A stretch of DNA of 34,367 bases. Source: Microcaldota archaeon. Lineage in GTDB: Archaea; Micrarchaeota; Micrarchaeia; Anstonellales; Anstonellaceae. Location: positions 1-34,367 of the forward strand of contig JAOAJY010000006.1 in NCBI GenBank assembly GCA_026413965.1, given 5' to 3'. The translations under genes were made by a program, and so were the position numbers. The notes below the pieces were generated by a model. The model did no database searches, was not told the DNA's origin, and worked only from the letters and a program-made list of their open reading frames with translations. Position 1 is the first letter of the stretch. Each line of letters starts with the position of its first letter. Shown here piece after piece: positions 1 to 7,534 of this stretch.

Positions 1-2
1 CT

Positions 3-332
3 GCATTTGAGCTTGAGCTTTGCCCAAAGCCGCCCCAGACAGCCAATCAGACCTCATCCAGAAATGAAAGCCAGCCTCAGACTGAGCCAAAAGAGGAAAA
101 GCAAGAGCCAGCCCAGCCTCAGCCTCCTTCTGAGCCTTCCGCTCAGCCATCCACTTCCAAGCAAGAAAGGCAGACTCTCCCAACTGAAAGAGTCAGGAAG
201 GCATTGGAGGAAATGAAGCAGGGAGCCACAGAGGCTTCCCTTGCTTTATCTTTGCTGGCAATAGGCGGCGCAGTTGCCCTAATTGCAGCAGCGCTTGGCG
301 CCTATCTTTTGCTTCGGGCAAGAAAGAAGTAA
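3..332 (+). CDS. C-terminal fragment of a membrane-anchored surface protein (5' end outside window)
   Basis: This frame is open from the window edge to the TAA at 330-332, so only the last 109 residues are seen and no start is visible. The fragment begins with a Cys/Pro-containing stretch, continues with about 60 residues of low-complexity Pro/Gln/Glu/Ser sequence typical of an extracellular stalk, then a short charged segment (TERVRKALEEMKQ). It ends with one hydrophobic helix (roughly the last 35 residues, rich in Ala/Leu/Gly) followed by RARKK. That layout, stalk, single helix, positive tail, is what C-terminally anchored archaeal surface proteins look like. The function of the missing N-terminal part cannot be told. 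The overlapping ORF at 7-216 in another frame is a shadow of the low-complexity region. Confidence 0.7.
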   Translation, partial: AFELELCPKPPQTANQTSSRNESQPQTEPKEEKQEPAQPQPPSEPSAQPSTSKQERQTLPTERVRKALEEMKQGATEASLALSLLAIGGAVALIAAALGAYLLLRARKK

Positions 333-350
333 GCGCGCGTGCGCCCTATC

Positions 351-367
351 AATTTCCTATAAAAATA
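351..367 (+). promoter_or_regulatory. TATA-box promoter for EF-2
   Basis: An AT-rich box (CCTATAAAAATA) at 356-367 lies in the short gap between the upstream stop and EF-2. Transcription starting about 25 bases downstream would give a leader of roughly 35-40 bases before the ATG at 426. A short GC-rich self-complementary stretch (333-345) lies just after the upstream stop and may aid termination; this is weak. Confidence 0.5.
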
Positions 368-425
368 TTATGTTGAATAAGGAAGCAGCTTGAGCCTATT
401 TTCTCAAGTGCCAGAGGTTGTTTTG

Positions 426-2618
426 ATGGTCCGAAAAGAATATGTTGTAGAAGAAGTAGTCAAAATGATGAATAAAGTGGAGAACGTGCGCAACATAGCG
501 ATTGTGGCGCATGTTGACCACGGAAAGACCACCCTTACTGATTCGCTTGTGGCGCGCGCAGGGCTCATCTCCAAGGAGCTTGCAGGGGAGCAGAGGGTGA
601 TGGATTTTGACGAGCAGGAGCAGGCGCGCGGAATTACCATCAAGGCTGCAAACATTTCCTTGGGCTTCCAGTACAATTCGCAGGATTATCTCATCAACCT
701 GATTGACACGCCTGGCCATGTGGATTTTGGCGGGCATGTGACTCGTGCCATGCGGGCTGTTGATGGCGTGGTTCTGGTGGTGGATTCGGTTGAGGGCATA
801 ATGCCCCAGACTGAAACAGTGCTGCGGCAGGCGCTGAAAGAAAAGGCAAAGCCTACGGTCTTCATCAACAAGATTGACCGGCTGATAAATGAGCTTCAGC
901 TTGATGCTAATGCCATGCAAGCCCGACTAATAAAGATAATAACTGGCGTAAACAAAATAATCGCCCAATATGCCCCTGAGGACAAGAAGGAGGAGTGGCA
1001 AATTGGCGTTGCAAAGGGAAATGTGGCTTTCGGCTCAGCATTCCACAAATGGGCGGTTTCCATAAAAAGCATGAGCCGGTTCAACATAAAGTTCCCTGAC
1101 ATTTACAACCATTGCAAAAAAGGAGAGCACAAGCTGCTTGTTGAAAAGTCTCCTCTTGACGAGGTGCTGCTTGAGATGGTCATAGACCATCTCCCCAATC
1201 CGCTGGTTGCGCAAAAATACAGGATTCCTGTGATTTGGAGAGGCGATTTGGAGTCGCCAGAGGGGAAAGACATGCTCTCCTGCAACCCTGCCGGAAAGAC
1301 CATAGGGGTTTGCTTTGGGGTGGTGAATGACGAGCATGCAGGCGAGGTGGCGGTAGTCAGGCTCTTCTCAGGAACGGTCAAGAAAGGGGACATGCTCTTT
1401 CTGGCCTCACGGCTGACATCAGAAAAAGTCCAGCAGTGCGCAATCTACATGGGCCCTGACAGGGTGATGGTGGACAATGTGCTTGCCGGAAACATTGTGG
1501 GCATAGTGGGGCTGCGGGATGTGTATGTGGGCGAGACAGTCTCAGAGGGGCAAATCACCCCATTTGAGCAGATAAAGCACTACTCTGAGCCTGTGGTCAC
1601 AAAATCAATCGAGGCAAAAGACTCCAAGGACCTATCCAAGCTGATTGTTGCGCTCAGGCAAATAAGCAAGGAAGACCCCACGCTCAAAGTTGAAATCAAC
1701 CATGAGACAGGCGAGCACCTGATATCCGGAATGGGCGAGCTTCACCTTGAAATAATTGAGTACAAGCTGACAAAGGAGAAAGGAATCCCAATTGTCACCT
1801 CCCCGCCAATAGTGGTTTACCGGGAGACCATCAACAGCAGGTCTCCTGAGGTGCAAGGCAAGTCGCCCAACAAGCACACCAAGCTGACTTTTGTGGTTGA
1901 GCCTCTTGAAAAATCCGTTTTTGAGGCTCTGCTTGACGGCAGGATTCCAGAAGGGCGGCCAAAAGGCAAATCGCTTGTGGACACTTTGGTGGAATGCGGA
2001 ATGCCGCGCGAGGAGGCAAAGTCAGTGTATGACATCTACAACAAGAACATATTCATCAACGACACGCGCGGAATACAGTATCTCAACGAGATATCCGAGC
2101 TTATGATACAGGGCTTTGAGGAGGCAATGAACATGGGGCCTCTGGCAAAGGAAAAGGTGGTTGGGGTTAAAGTGCGCATAATTGACGCAATCATCCATGA
2201 AGACCCGGTGCACCGCGGGCCTGCGCAAATAATCCCTGCCACAAAGCGCCCAATCTATGCGGCGATGCTTTATGCAGGCGTGACTTTGCAGGAGCCCAAG
2301 CAAAAAGTCACCATTCTCTGCCCGCAGGACTACATGGGCAACGTGATAAACCTCATTCAAGGCAGGCGCGGGCAGCTTCTTGACATGCAGCAGGAAGGGG
2401 AAACCTCCACAATTGTGGTTAAGCTTCCTGTGGCGGAGATGTTTGGCTTTGGCAATGACTTGCGCTCGGCAACGCAAGGGCGAGGCATACCCTACCAGGA
2501 ATATGCAGGCTACGAGCCTCTGCCAAAAGACCTCTTGCAGAAAGTCGTGCGGCAAATACGCGAGCGCAAGGGGGACAAGCCTGAGCCGCCAACGCCGAAT
2601 GATTTCCTGGACAATTAA
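426..2618 (+). CDS. fusA: Translation elongation factor EF-2
   Basis: GTPase that drives ribosomal translocation; 730 residues, normal for archaeal EF-2. The G-domain motifs are all visible: P-loop AHVDHGKTT (about 28-37), RGITI (about 68-72), DTPGH (94-98) and NKID (148-151). The domain IV tip carries HEDPVHRGPAQ; His596 (codon 2211-2213) is the expected diphthamide residue. I chose the ATG at 426 because archaeal EF-2 normally has only about 20 residues before the RNIAIVAHVDHGK block and because GAGGT lies just upstream; the frame is also open back to a TTG at 390. It stands apart from the ribosomal run, with its own TATA box. Its TAA overlaps the stop codon of the convergent minus-strand gene by three bases. 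Confidence 0.97.
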   Translation: MVRKEYVVEEVVKMMNKVENVRNIAIVAHVDHGKTTLTDSLVARAGLISKELAGEQRVMDFDEQEQARGITIKAANISLGFQYNSQDYLINLIDTPGHVDFGGHVTRAMRAVDGVVLVVDSVEGIMPQTETVLRQALKEKAKPTVFINKIDRLINELQLDANAMQARLIKIITGVNKIIAQYAPEDKKEEWQIGVAKGNVAFGSAFHKWAVSIKSMSRFNIKFPDIYNHCKKGEHKLLVEKSPLDEVLLEMVIDHLPNPLVAQKYRIPVIWRGDLESPEGKDMLSCNPAGKTIGVCFGVVNDEHAGEVAVVRLFSGTVKKGDMLFLASRLTSEKVQQCAIYMGPDRVMVDNVLAGNIVGIVGLRDVYVGETVSEGQITPFEQIKHYSEPVVTKSIEAKDSKDLSKLIVALRQISKEDPTLKVEINHETGEHLISGMGELHLEIIEYKLTKEKGIPIVTSPPIVVYRETINSRSPEVQGKSPNKHTKLTFVVEPLEKSVFEALLDGRIPEGRPKGKSLVDTLVECGMPREEAKSVYDIYNKNIFINDTRGIQYLNEISELMIQGFEEAMNMGPLAKEKVVGVKVRIIDAIIHEDPVHRGPAQIIPATKRPIYAAMLYAGVTLQEPKQKVTILCPQDYMGNVINLIQGRRGQLLDMQQEGETSTIVVKLPVAEMFGFGNDLRSATQGRGIPYQEYAGYEPLPKDLLQKVVRQIRERKGDKPEPPTPNDFLDN

Positions 2619-3499
2619 GCTTTCCCAACCTTTTCCCCATTTTTTTCATTCTCTATCTCTTGCCTATAAAATTTCAGAGGAAAAAGCAAATCCGAAAAAG
2701 TTTTGGGCACCTTCTTCGCGGTTATATTGAAAGCCGCCCGCGGGTCTCCCAATTGTTTTGCTATGTTGCAAATTCCCCTGTGGAAGGTCCAATATATTGT
2801 TCCTGCTGCCAGGAGCGGGATGGCAATCATAGGGGCAAGATTCAAGGCTATCGTCTCAATTGCGCTTGTGACAAAATCGCCCGCATGAATGTTCTTGTCA
2901 AGGAAAACGCGCAAATTCTCAACCACATTTATTTTGTCGATAGAAATTTTCCAGCCTGATAACGCCGATATCCCAGCAGCAATGCTTATGAACGGCGCAT
3001 TTAGGTATTTTGCGCGAAGATAATCCCATTTGCCTGCGCAGTCATAAAGCTTTTGGGCAAAGGTTGCCCTGCCTTCAAAATACATCTCTTCCACGAGCAT
3101 GCCCATGCCTGCTGCGCGTTCTGGCTTTTCTTTTGAGTGGATTTTCAAGTGATGGTCCATGATATGCGTAAGCTCATGGACTGAATTAGAGGTGCGGGCC
3201 CCTAATGAAACTTCCTCTGAGCCAATGGCAAAGCCTGGCGATTTTGCGATAGCCAGCCTCCGCTCGCCAGTTTTTTTGTCCAGGACCTCTTCAGTCTTCA
3301 CTTTGCAGCCATCAGGCAACTTTTCTTGGTAAAGTCTTTCTACAAAATCCGCTGCTTCTTTTGCCTGCTGGAACATTTCCCTTGCTTGCCGCAGCGTGAC
3401 AAAGCTCCTGAATTGCCTATATATGAATCTGTTTTTTGCGGCTGTTTTCAGGCAGCCATCAGGCTCTTCTGTTTGCTTTTGTGCAAAGAGCGCTTTCAT
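2615..3499 (-). CDS. Predicted membrane-associated zinc metalloprotease (HELTH motif)
   Basis: A 294-residue protein I do not recognise as a named family. It carries a gluzincin-style zinc motif HELTH (about 108-112) followed some 30 residues later by EEMYFEGRA, which can supply the third (Glu) ligand. A hydrophobic stretch around 168-184 and a stronger one around 213-240 suggest membrane attachment after the protease domain, with a basic C-terminal tail (about 50 residues) on the other side. The start ATG at 3499 has no ribosome binding site, but a TATA box (TTTATAAA, 3522-3529) ends 23 bases upstream and begins 30 bases upstream, so the message is probably leaderless. The frame is open to 3571 but that would put the TATA box inside the gene. 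Protease activity is inferred from the motif only. Confidence 0.6.
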   Translation of the reverse strand: MKALFAQKQTEEPDGCLKTAAKNRFIYRQFRSFVTLRQAREMFQQAKEAADFVERLYQEKLPDGCKVKTEEVLDKKTGERRLAIAKSPGFAIGSEEVSLGARTSNSVHELTHIMDHHLKIHSKEKPERAAGMGMLVEEMYFEGRATFAQKLYDCAGKWDYLRAKYLNAPFISIAAGISALSGWKISIDKINVVENLRVFLDKNIHAGDFVTSAIETIALNLAPMIAIPLLAAGTIYWTFHRGICNIAKQLGDPRAAFNITAKKVPKTFSDLLFPLKFYRQEIENEKNGEKVGKA

Positions 3500-3518
3500 G
3501 TTTATTATTTTATAAAAA

Positions 3519-3530
3519 GTGTTTATAAAT
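3519..3530 (-). promoter_or_regulatory. TATA box for the minus-strand metalloprotease gene
   Basis: ATTTATAAAC read on the minus strand, about 30 bases before the ATG at 3499. This spacing puts the transcription start at or next to the start codon. A second AT-rich stretch (TTTTATAAAA, 3509-3518) is too close to the ATG to act as the TATA box. Confidence 0.5.
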
Positions 3531-3593
3531 GTTATTATGTGTAAATATCGCAGGGCAGGCGCAAGCTCCATGTCTTTTCTGATTTTTAGGCAT

Positions 3594-4121
3594 TCAGCCC
3601 CTTATCCTTGCCTTCTGCGCTGCTGTCTTTTGCGGGGGTTCCTTCTTTTTGCTGCCTGTTATTTTCTCATCAGCTCCTGATATTGCATAAATCCGCTTGG
3701 CAGCCTCCACTTTCAGGGCCGCCAGGAAGCTGTTTGCTTTGACTTTTATCTCTCCCCTATCAAGCATGGGGATGACGCCGCTTCTTCCCTGCTGTATCTC
3801 TTCTGCCGCATAGTCGCTTACAGAGATTTCTATCCCTGGGTTCGCCAGCCTTCCCATTTCAAGATAGACCAGCTCGCCTTTTTGGAATTCCGCGCCTATG
3901 GCTTTTCCTCCAATCTCGACATTTACCTTCTCGTCTCCAATCAGCATGCGGGCGCTTTTTGGGACCTGCGGCTCTATTTTGCTTTGGTAGTGCGTTATGA
4001 TTTCTTGCCGGGTATAGTTGAATGCAAACGGGTGCGCAAGGGAGAAAAAGGCAAGGCTCAAAAAGGCTGCAAGCGCCAAAAATCCCATGCAAACCAATCC
4101 TGCTTGCACCTTAAAAAGCAT
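3594..4121 (-). CDS. Small membrane-anchored protein, function unknown
   Basis: 175 residues with one N-terminal hydrophobic helix (about 6-28) and then a soluble, probably extracytoplasmic domain of some 115 residues with alternating beta-like segments, ending in a Lys/Gln/Ala-rich tail. The stretch from GDEKVNVEIGGK to GEIKVKANSF, followed by an amphipathic helix, faintly recalls SCP2-type lipid-binding domains, but I would not name it on that basis. The ATG at 4121 is preceded in frame by a TTG at 4127; I prefer the ATG. Downstream of it on the minus strand is the metalloprotease gene, 94 bases away, with its own TATA box. It is divergent from the uL3 operon. Confidence 0.65.
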   Translation of the reverse strand: MLFKVQAGLVCMGFLALAAFLSLAFFSLAHPFAFNYTRQEIITHYQSKIEPQVPKSARMLIGDEKVNVEIGGKAIGAEFQKGELVYLEMGRLANPGIEISVSDYAAEEIQQGRSGVIPMLDRGEIKVKANSFLAALKVEAAKRIYAISGADEKITGSKKKEPPQKTAAQKARIRG

Positions 4122-4152
4122 TCGCAATTTTTATGGCAAGCCTTTTCTGGAT

Positions 4153-4191
4153 GCTCAAAAGGTTTATAAATACTTGTCTCATATATAGCCC
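4153..4191. promoter_or_regulatory. Divergent promoter region of the ribosomal operon
   Basis: A strong plus-strand box TTTATAAATA (4163-4172) is preceded by an A-rich BRE-like stretch (CTCAAAAGG, 4154-4162). Transcription would start near 4193-4198, giving a leader of about 155 bases before uL3. The same palindromic TATA core, or the ATATATAG at 4181-4188 read on the other strand, could serve the minus-strand gene beginning at 4121. Confidence 0.6.
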
Positions 4192-4196
4192 CATCT

Positions 4197-4261
4197 TCTT
4201 ACAGGGCCAAAAGAGGAGCTTTCTTTTGGCATTCGCCAACCGCTTGGCGGATAATGTAAGA
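4197..4261 (+). promoter_or_regulatory. Structured leader of the uL3 operon: predicted three-way junction RNA
   Basis: Three nested perfect inverted repeats make a compact junction. The closing stem is TCTTACA (4197-4203) with TGTAAGA (4255-4261), 7 bp. Inside it are a 9-bp hairpin GCCAAAAGA (4206-4214) with TCTTTTGGC (4222-4230), and a 6-bp hairpin CGCCAA (4234-4239) with TTGGCG (4244-4249) and loop CCGC. Joining strands are GG, ATT and GATAA. It begins almost exactly where the predicted transcript starts. A further small hairpin CGCCG/CGGCG (4269-4284) follows. It may be a ribosomal-protein binding site for autoregulation or a ligand-sensing element; no known class is recognised. Confidence 0.45.
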
Positions 4262-4351
4262 TGACACTCGCCGACACCCCGGCGCTTGCGCATCGGGAAA
4301 GAAGCGCGGCGAATCACCTGCGAAGCTGCAAGCAGTCATTCAGTGGTTGTC

Positions 4352-5296
4352 ATGGGGAAGCGTTCAGGCTCAAAAAAGGGCTCGATGGCATTCAGGCCAC
4401 GCAAAAGGGCAGAGTCCCAGATGCCGTCCATAGGATACTGGCCTTCCTCCACTGAAAAGAAGCTTCTTGGCTTTGCTGGCTATAAGGCTGGGATGACGCA
4501 CATCACTTGGATAGATGACACAGAATCCCCAAACAAAGGCAATGAGGTTTTCGCCTCTGCCACAGTGATTGAGTGCCCTCCAATCACGGTATATGGAATA
4601 CGCGGCTACAAAAGAGGGCAAGTGAAAGGCGACATTCTTGCTGATGACGAAAGGGTGCTCAGAAAGATTGGCATGAAGAAAAAAAAGCCATCCGGCTTTT
4701 CTGCTTCCGATGTTGATGACGTATTTGCTCTCTGCTTCACCTCTCCTTCTCTTGCAGGCTTTGGCAAAAAAACTCCTGAGCGGATGGAGATAGCCGTTGG
4801 CGGCAAGGATGTTTCAGAAAAGCTTGATTATCTGCGCTCCCTGTTGGGCAAGGAGGTGAAAGCCTCTGATGTGTTCAAGGCAGGCGAGTTTGCGGACGCA
4901 ATCAGCGTGACTAAAGGGAAAGGCTGGCAGGGGACTGTCAAAAGGTTCGGCACTGCGGTCCAAAGGAGAAAAGCGACCGGAAAAAGAAGGCACATAGGCT
5001 CTCTTGGAGCCTGGCATCCTGGATATGTGCAATACACTGTCCCCATGGCTGGGCAGATGGGCTACCACAAAAGGACCGAGCTTAACAAAAGGATAATGAA
5101 GATAGGGGCGCCATCGGAAATCAATCCCAAAGGCGGCTTTCCGCATTACGGCGTAATCAAAAACGAATATCTTCTGGTGAAAGGCTCTATAGGAGGGCCT
5201 GTGAAAAGGCTGATAAGGCTGCGCAAGGCTGTGCGCAAGGCAGGCTTGGCAAAAGCGCCTGAAATAAGGCATGTTTCTTTGGAGTCAAAGCAGTGA
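4352..5296 (+). CDS. rpl3: Ribosomal protein uL3
   Basis: 314 residues; a large-subunit protein that reaches into the peptidyl transferase centre. The archaeal N-terminus (MGKRSGSKKGSMAFRPRKRA) and the long basic extension around GTVKRFGTAVQRRKATGKRRH, plus WHPGYVQYTVPMAGQMGYHKRTELNK, are characteristic of archaeal/eukaryotic L3. The frame stays open upstream to 4286, but the ATG at 4352 fits the family N-terminus and follows AGTGGTTGTC. It is the first gene of the long ribosomal run. The preceding leader contains a predicted three-way junction. Confidence 0.96.
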   Translation: MGKRSGSKKGSMAFRPRKRAESQMPSIGYWPSSTEKKLLGFAGYKAGMTHITWIDDTESPNKGNEVFASATVIECPPITVYGIRGYKRGQVKGDILADDERVLRKIGMKKKKPSGFSASDVDDVFALCFTSPSLAGFGKKTPERMEIAVGGKDVSEKLDYLRSLLGKEVKASDVFKAGEFADAISVTKGKGWQGTVKRFGTAVQRRKATGKRRHIGSLGAWHPGYVQYTVPMAGQMGYHKRTELNKRIMKIGAPSEINPKGGFPHYGVIKNEYLLVKGSIGGPVKRLIRLRKAVRKAGLAKAPEIRHVSLESKQ

Positions 5297-5305
5297 GTGG
5301 TTTTG

Positions 5306-6085
5306 ATGAAAGCTGCAGTATATTCGGCTGACGGGAAAGCGGTCCGTGAAGTCCAGCTTCCGCCGCAGTTTTCAGCAGAGGTTAGGCAGGATTTGATATC
5401 CCGCGCCGCCATCTCAGACCAGACCAAGCACTATCAGCCGAAGGGCAACTACCCTGAAGCAGGAATGGAAACCTCGGCAAGATACCGAGGGAGGAAAGAG
5501 GATTTCGGCTCAGGCAAGAACCGTGGAATTGCAATCAGGCCTAGAGAGGTTCTTCCAAAAGGAAGGCTTGGGAGAGTCAAGCGCATACCCTCGGCTGTGA
5601 AAGGCAGAAGAGCGCATCCGCCCAAAGTCAACAAAATCATCGTTGAGAAGATGAACAAAAAAGAGTACCGCGCAGCCCTAATTTCCGCCATAGCCGCAAC
5701 CGCAAGCAAAGAGGCAGTGCAGTCGCGCGGGCATAAAGTCAGCGTCCCTCTTCCGATTGTCTTGGACAATTCGTTTGAATCCCTCTCAAAGACAAAGGAA
5801 GTCTTCAAGGCGCTCAGCCAGATAATAGGGCAGGACCTGCAGCGCGCTTCAAAAAGGAAGCTTCGCGTGGGAGTGCGGAAGAGGAAAGGAGGGAAAACCT
5901 ATCCTGTCTCTGCGCTGATAGTGGTATCAAAGGACTCCCCGCTTCTCAAAGCAGGGAGAAACATTCCTGGAATAAGCACAGCAAAAGTAAGCGAGCTGTC
6001 AGTTGAGCTTTTGGCTCCAGGCGCAAAGGCAGGCAGGCTTGCCGCATATACAGAATCCGCGCTTTCAGAGATTGCCAAATTGTGA
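5306..6085 (+). CDS. rpl4: Ribosomal protein uL4
   Basis: 259 residues of archaeal-type L4, an early-assembly large-subunit protein lining the exit tunnel. Recognisable blocks are the tunnel-loop region YRGRKEDFGSGKNRG and PRKV-like RVKRIPSAVKGRRAHPP, followed by the IAATASKEAVQSRGHKV helix. The ATG at 5306 lies after GTGGTTTTG, only 9 bases beyond the uL3 stop at 5294-5296; the in-frame GTG at 5297 is part of that ribosome binding site. In some archaea and bacteria L4 regulates its own operon, which makes the structured leader upstream of uL3 worth testing against it. Confidence 0.95.
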   Translation: MKAAVYSADGKAVREVQLPPQFSAEVRQDLISRAAISDQTKHYQPKGNYPEAGMETSARYRGRKEDFGSGKNRGIAIRPREVLPKGRLGRVKRIPSAVKGRRAHPPKVNKIIVEKMNKKEYRAALISAIAATASKEAVQSRGHKVSVPLPIVLDNSFESLSKTKEVFKALSQIIGQDLQRASKRKLRVGVRKRKGGKTYPVSALIVVSKDSPLLKAGRNIPGISTAKVSELSVELLAPGAKAGRLAAYTESALSEIAKL

Positions 6086-6089
6086 TTTT

Positions 6090-6341
6090 ATGCCAAGCAT
6101 ACTTTACCCTGTAACAAACGAGAAGGCGATTGGGCTGATAGAGACCCAAAACACCCTCACCTTCGTGGTCAATCCAAAAGCCACAAAGCCTGAGATAAAA
6201 AAGGACGTTGAGGCTTTGTTTGAGGTTAAGGTGGAGTCGGTCAATACCATGATTTCGCCAACAGGCGTGAAGAAAGCTTATGTGAAGCTCAAGAAAGGCT
6301 TCAAGGCGGACGATGTTGCCGCGAAGCTCAAGATTGTATAA
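6090..6341 (+). CDS. rpl23: Ribosomal protein uL23
   Basis: 83 residues, normal for archaeal L23, which sits at the tunnel exit and docks SRP and the translocon. The sequence shows the typical start PVTNEKAIGLIE, the LTFVVNPKATKPEIKKDVEALFEVKV block and the end KKAYVKLKKGF. The ATG at 6090 follows TGTGATTTT, a match to the GGTGAT part of the ribosome binding site that overlaps the uL4 stop. The frame is open further upstream inside uL4 (from 6003) but that part is a shadow. Confidence 0.95.
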   Translation: MPSILYPVTNEKAIGLIETQNTLTFVVNPKATKPEIKKDVEALFEVKVESVNTMISPTGVKKAYVKLKKGFKADDVAAKLKIV

Positions 6342-6350
6342 GGTGTGCCC

Positions 6351-7106
6351 ATGGGCAAATTGCTGAAGCAGCAGAGGCGCGGGAAAGGGTCAGTGGCATA
6401 TCGCGCTCCCTCTCACCGCTACAAGGCAGACGTTGCGTTCCGCAGGTATGACGAGGCGGAAAAGACAGGATTTGTCCGCGGGCAGGTTTTGGAGTTTGTG
6501 GATGACCCTGCAAGAGGGGCTCTTTTGATGCATGTCATGTTTGAAAATGGGGAGGAGAGGATGCTTCTTGCTCCTGAAGGCGCGTATGTTGGCCAGGAGA
6601 TTCGCTGCGGGGCTGAAGCAGGCATATCGGCAGGCAACTGCCTCCCGCTCTCCAAGGTGCCTGAAGGTTTCATGGTGTTCAACATAGAGATGGTTCCAGG
6701 GGACGGCGGAAAGCTTGTCCGCGCTGCTGGCTCTTATGCCACAATAGCCTCAAAAGAGAAAGACAAAGTCTACATCAAGCTTCCCTCGCGCAAAACGCTC
6801 GTGCTGCCTGCAAGCTGCAGGGCGCAGGTTGGCGTGGTATGCGGAGGAGGCAGGCTGGAAAAGCCGCTGATGAAAGCAGGCAACAGCTTCTACAAAAAGC
6901 ATGCCCAGAACAGAAGGTGGCCAGTCAACCGCGGCGTGCATATGGCAGCATACAACCATCCATTTGGAGGAAAGCAGCACCACAAGGGAAGAGGCAGCAT
7001 GACTTCAAGGAATGCTCCTCCTGGCAGGAAAGTCGGCCATATTGCTGCCAGAAGCGTTGGCAGGAAAAAAGCCCATGTGGAGGAAAAGAAGCTTGAGCAA
7101 AAGTAG
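6351..7106 (+). CDS. rpl2: Ribosomal protein uL2
   Basis: 251 residues. L2 is needed for subunit joining and peptidyl transfer. It opens MGKLLKQQRRGKGSV as in archaeal L2 and carries the conserved C-terminal loop HPFGGKQHHKGRG, including the histidine that approaches the active centre, followed by RNAPPGRKVGHIAARSVGRKK. The ATG at 6351 was chosen over a GTG six bases upstream because AGGTG sits at 6341-6346 as the ribosome binding site. Gap to uL23 is nine bases. Confidence 0.95.
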   Translation: MGKLLKQQRRGKGSVAYRAPSHRYKADVAFRRYDEAEKTGFVRGQVLEFVDDPARGALLMHVMFENGEERMLLAPEGAYVGQEIRCGAEAGISAGNCLPLSKVPEGFMVFNIEMVPGDGGKLVRAAGSYATIASKEKDKVYIKLPSRKTLVLPASCRAQVGVVCGGGRLEKPLMKAGNSFYKKHAQNRRWPVNRGVHMAAYNHPFGGKQHHKGRGSMTSRNAPPGRKVGHIAARSVGRKKAHVEEKKLEQK

Positions 7107-7120
7107 CTGAGGTTAGTGTT

Positions 7121-7525
7121 ATGCCAAGAGTTGACAAGTTCAGGGGATTGGGGAAAGAAGAGCTTTCCAAGATGCCTGCTGAGCAGGCTTTGCCCCTTCT
7201 TAGCGCAAGGGCGAGAAGGGCAGTGAAAAGGGCGCTTGAGAACAAGTCAATAAAGATACGCAACTTCATGAGGCGAGTGGCCCAAGCCAAATCGTCTGGA
7301 GACAGCAGCCCCATAAGGACGCATCTTAGGGAAGCGGTAATACTTCCGGAATGGCTGGGCATGACCTTCTCAGTATACAACGGAAAAGAATGGAAAAACG
7401 TGGTGATAAGCGTAGACAAGATTGGATACCGCTTGGGCGATTTCTCCCACACGACAGGAAGAGTCATACACTCCGGTCCAGGCGTGGGGGCAACCCGAGG
7501 ATCAAAGTTCATTCCTCTCAAGTGA
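7121..7525 (+). CDS. rps19: Ribosomal protein uS19
   Basis: 134 residues; a small-subunit head protein near the A site. The RREAVILPEWLGMTFSVYNGKEW-like region and the ending IGYRLGDFSHTTGRVIHSGPGVGATRGSKF(I)PLK are diagnostic of archaeal S19. The N-terminal 70 residues form the helical extension seen in archaeal and eukaryotic forms. The start ATG follows GAGGTTAGTGTT. It is 14 bases after uL2. Confidence 0.95.
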   Translation: MPRVDKFRGLGKEELSKMPAEQALPLLSARARRAVKRALENKSIKIRNFMRRVAQAKSSGDSSPIRTHLREAVILPEWLGMTFSVYNGKEWKNVVISVDKIGYRLGDFSHTTGRVIHSGPGVGATRGSKFIPLK

Positions 7526-7534
7526 GTGGTTTTC

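Noticed and set aside
7-216. 69-codon plus-strand frame at the window start
   Set aside because: It is a shadow of the Pro/Gln-rich stalk; the frame ending at 332 runs on into a clear membrane helix and stop.
2022-2555. 177-codon minus-strand frame inside EF-2
   Set aside because: Antisense to the conserved domains IV-V of EF-2.
4197-4261. Cloverleaf-like fold in the uL3 leader as a tRNA or tRNA fragment
   Set aside because: No T-loop, D-loop or anticodon features and only two arms inside the closing stem.
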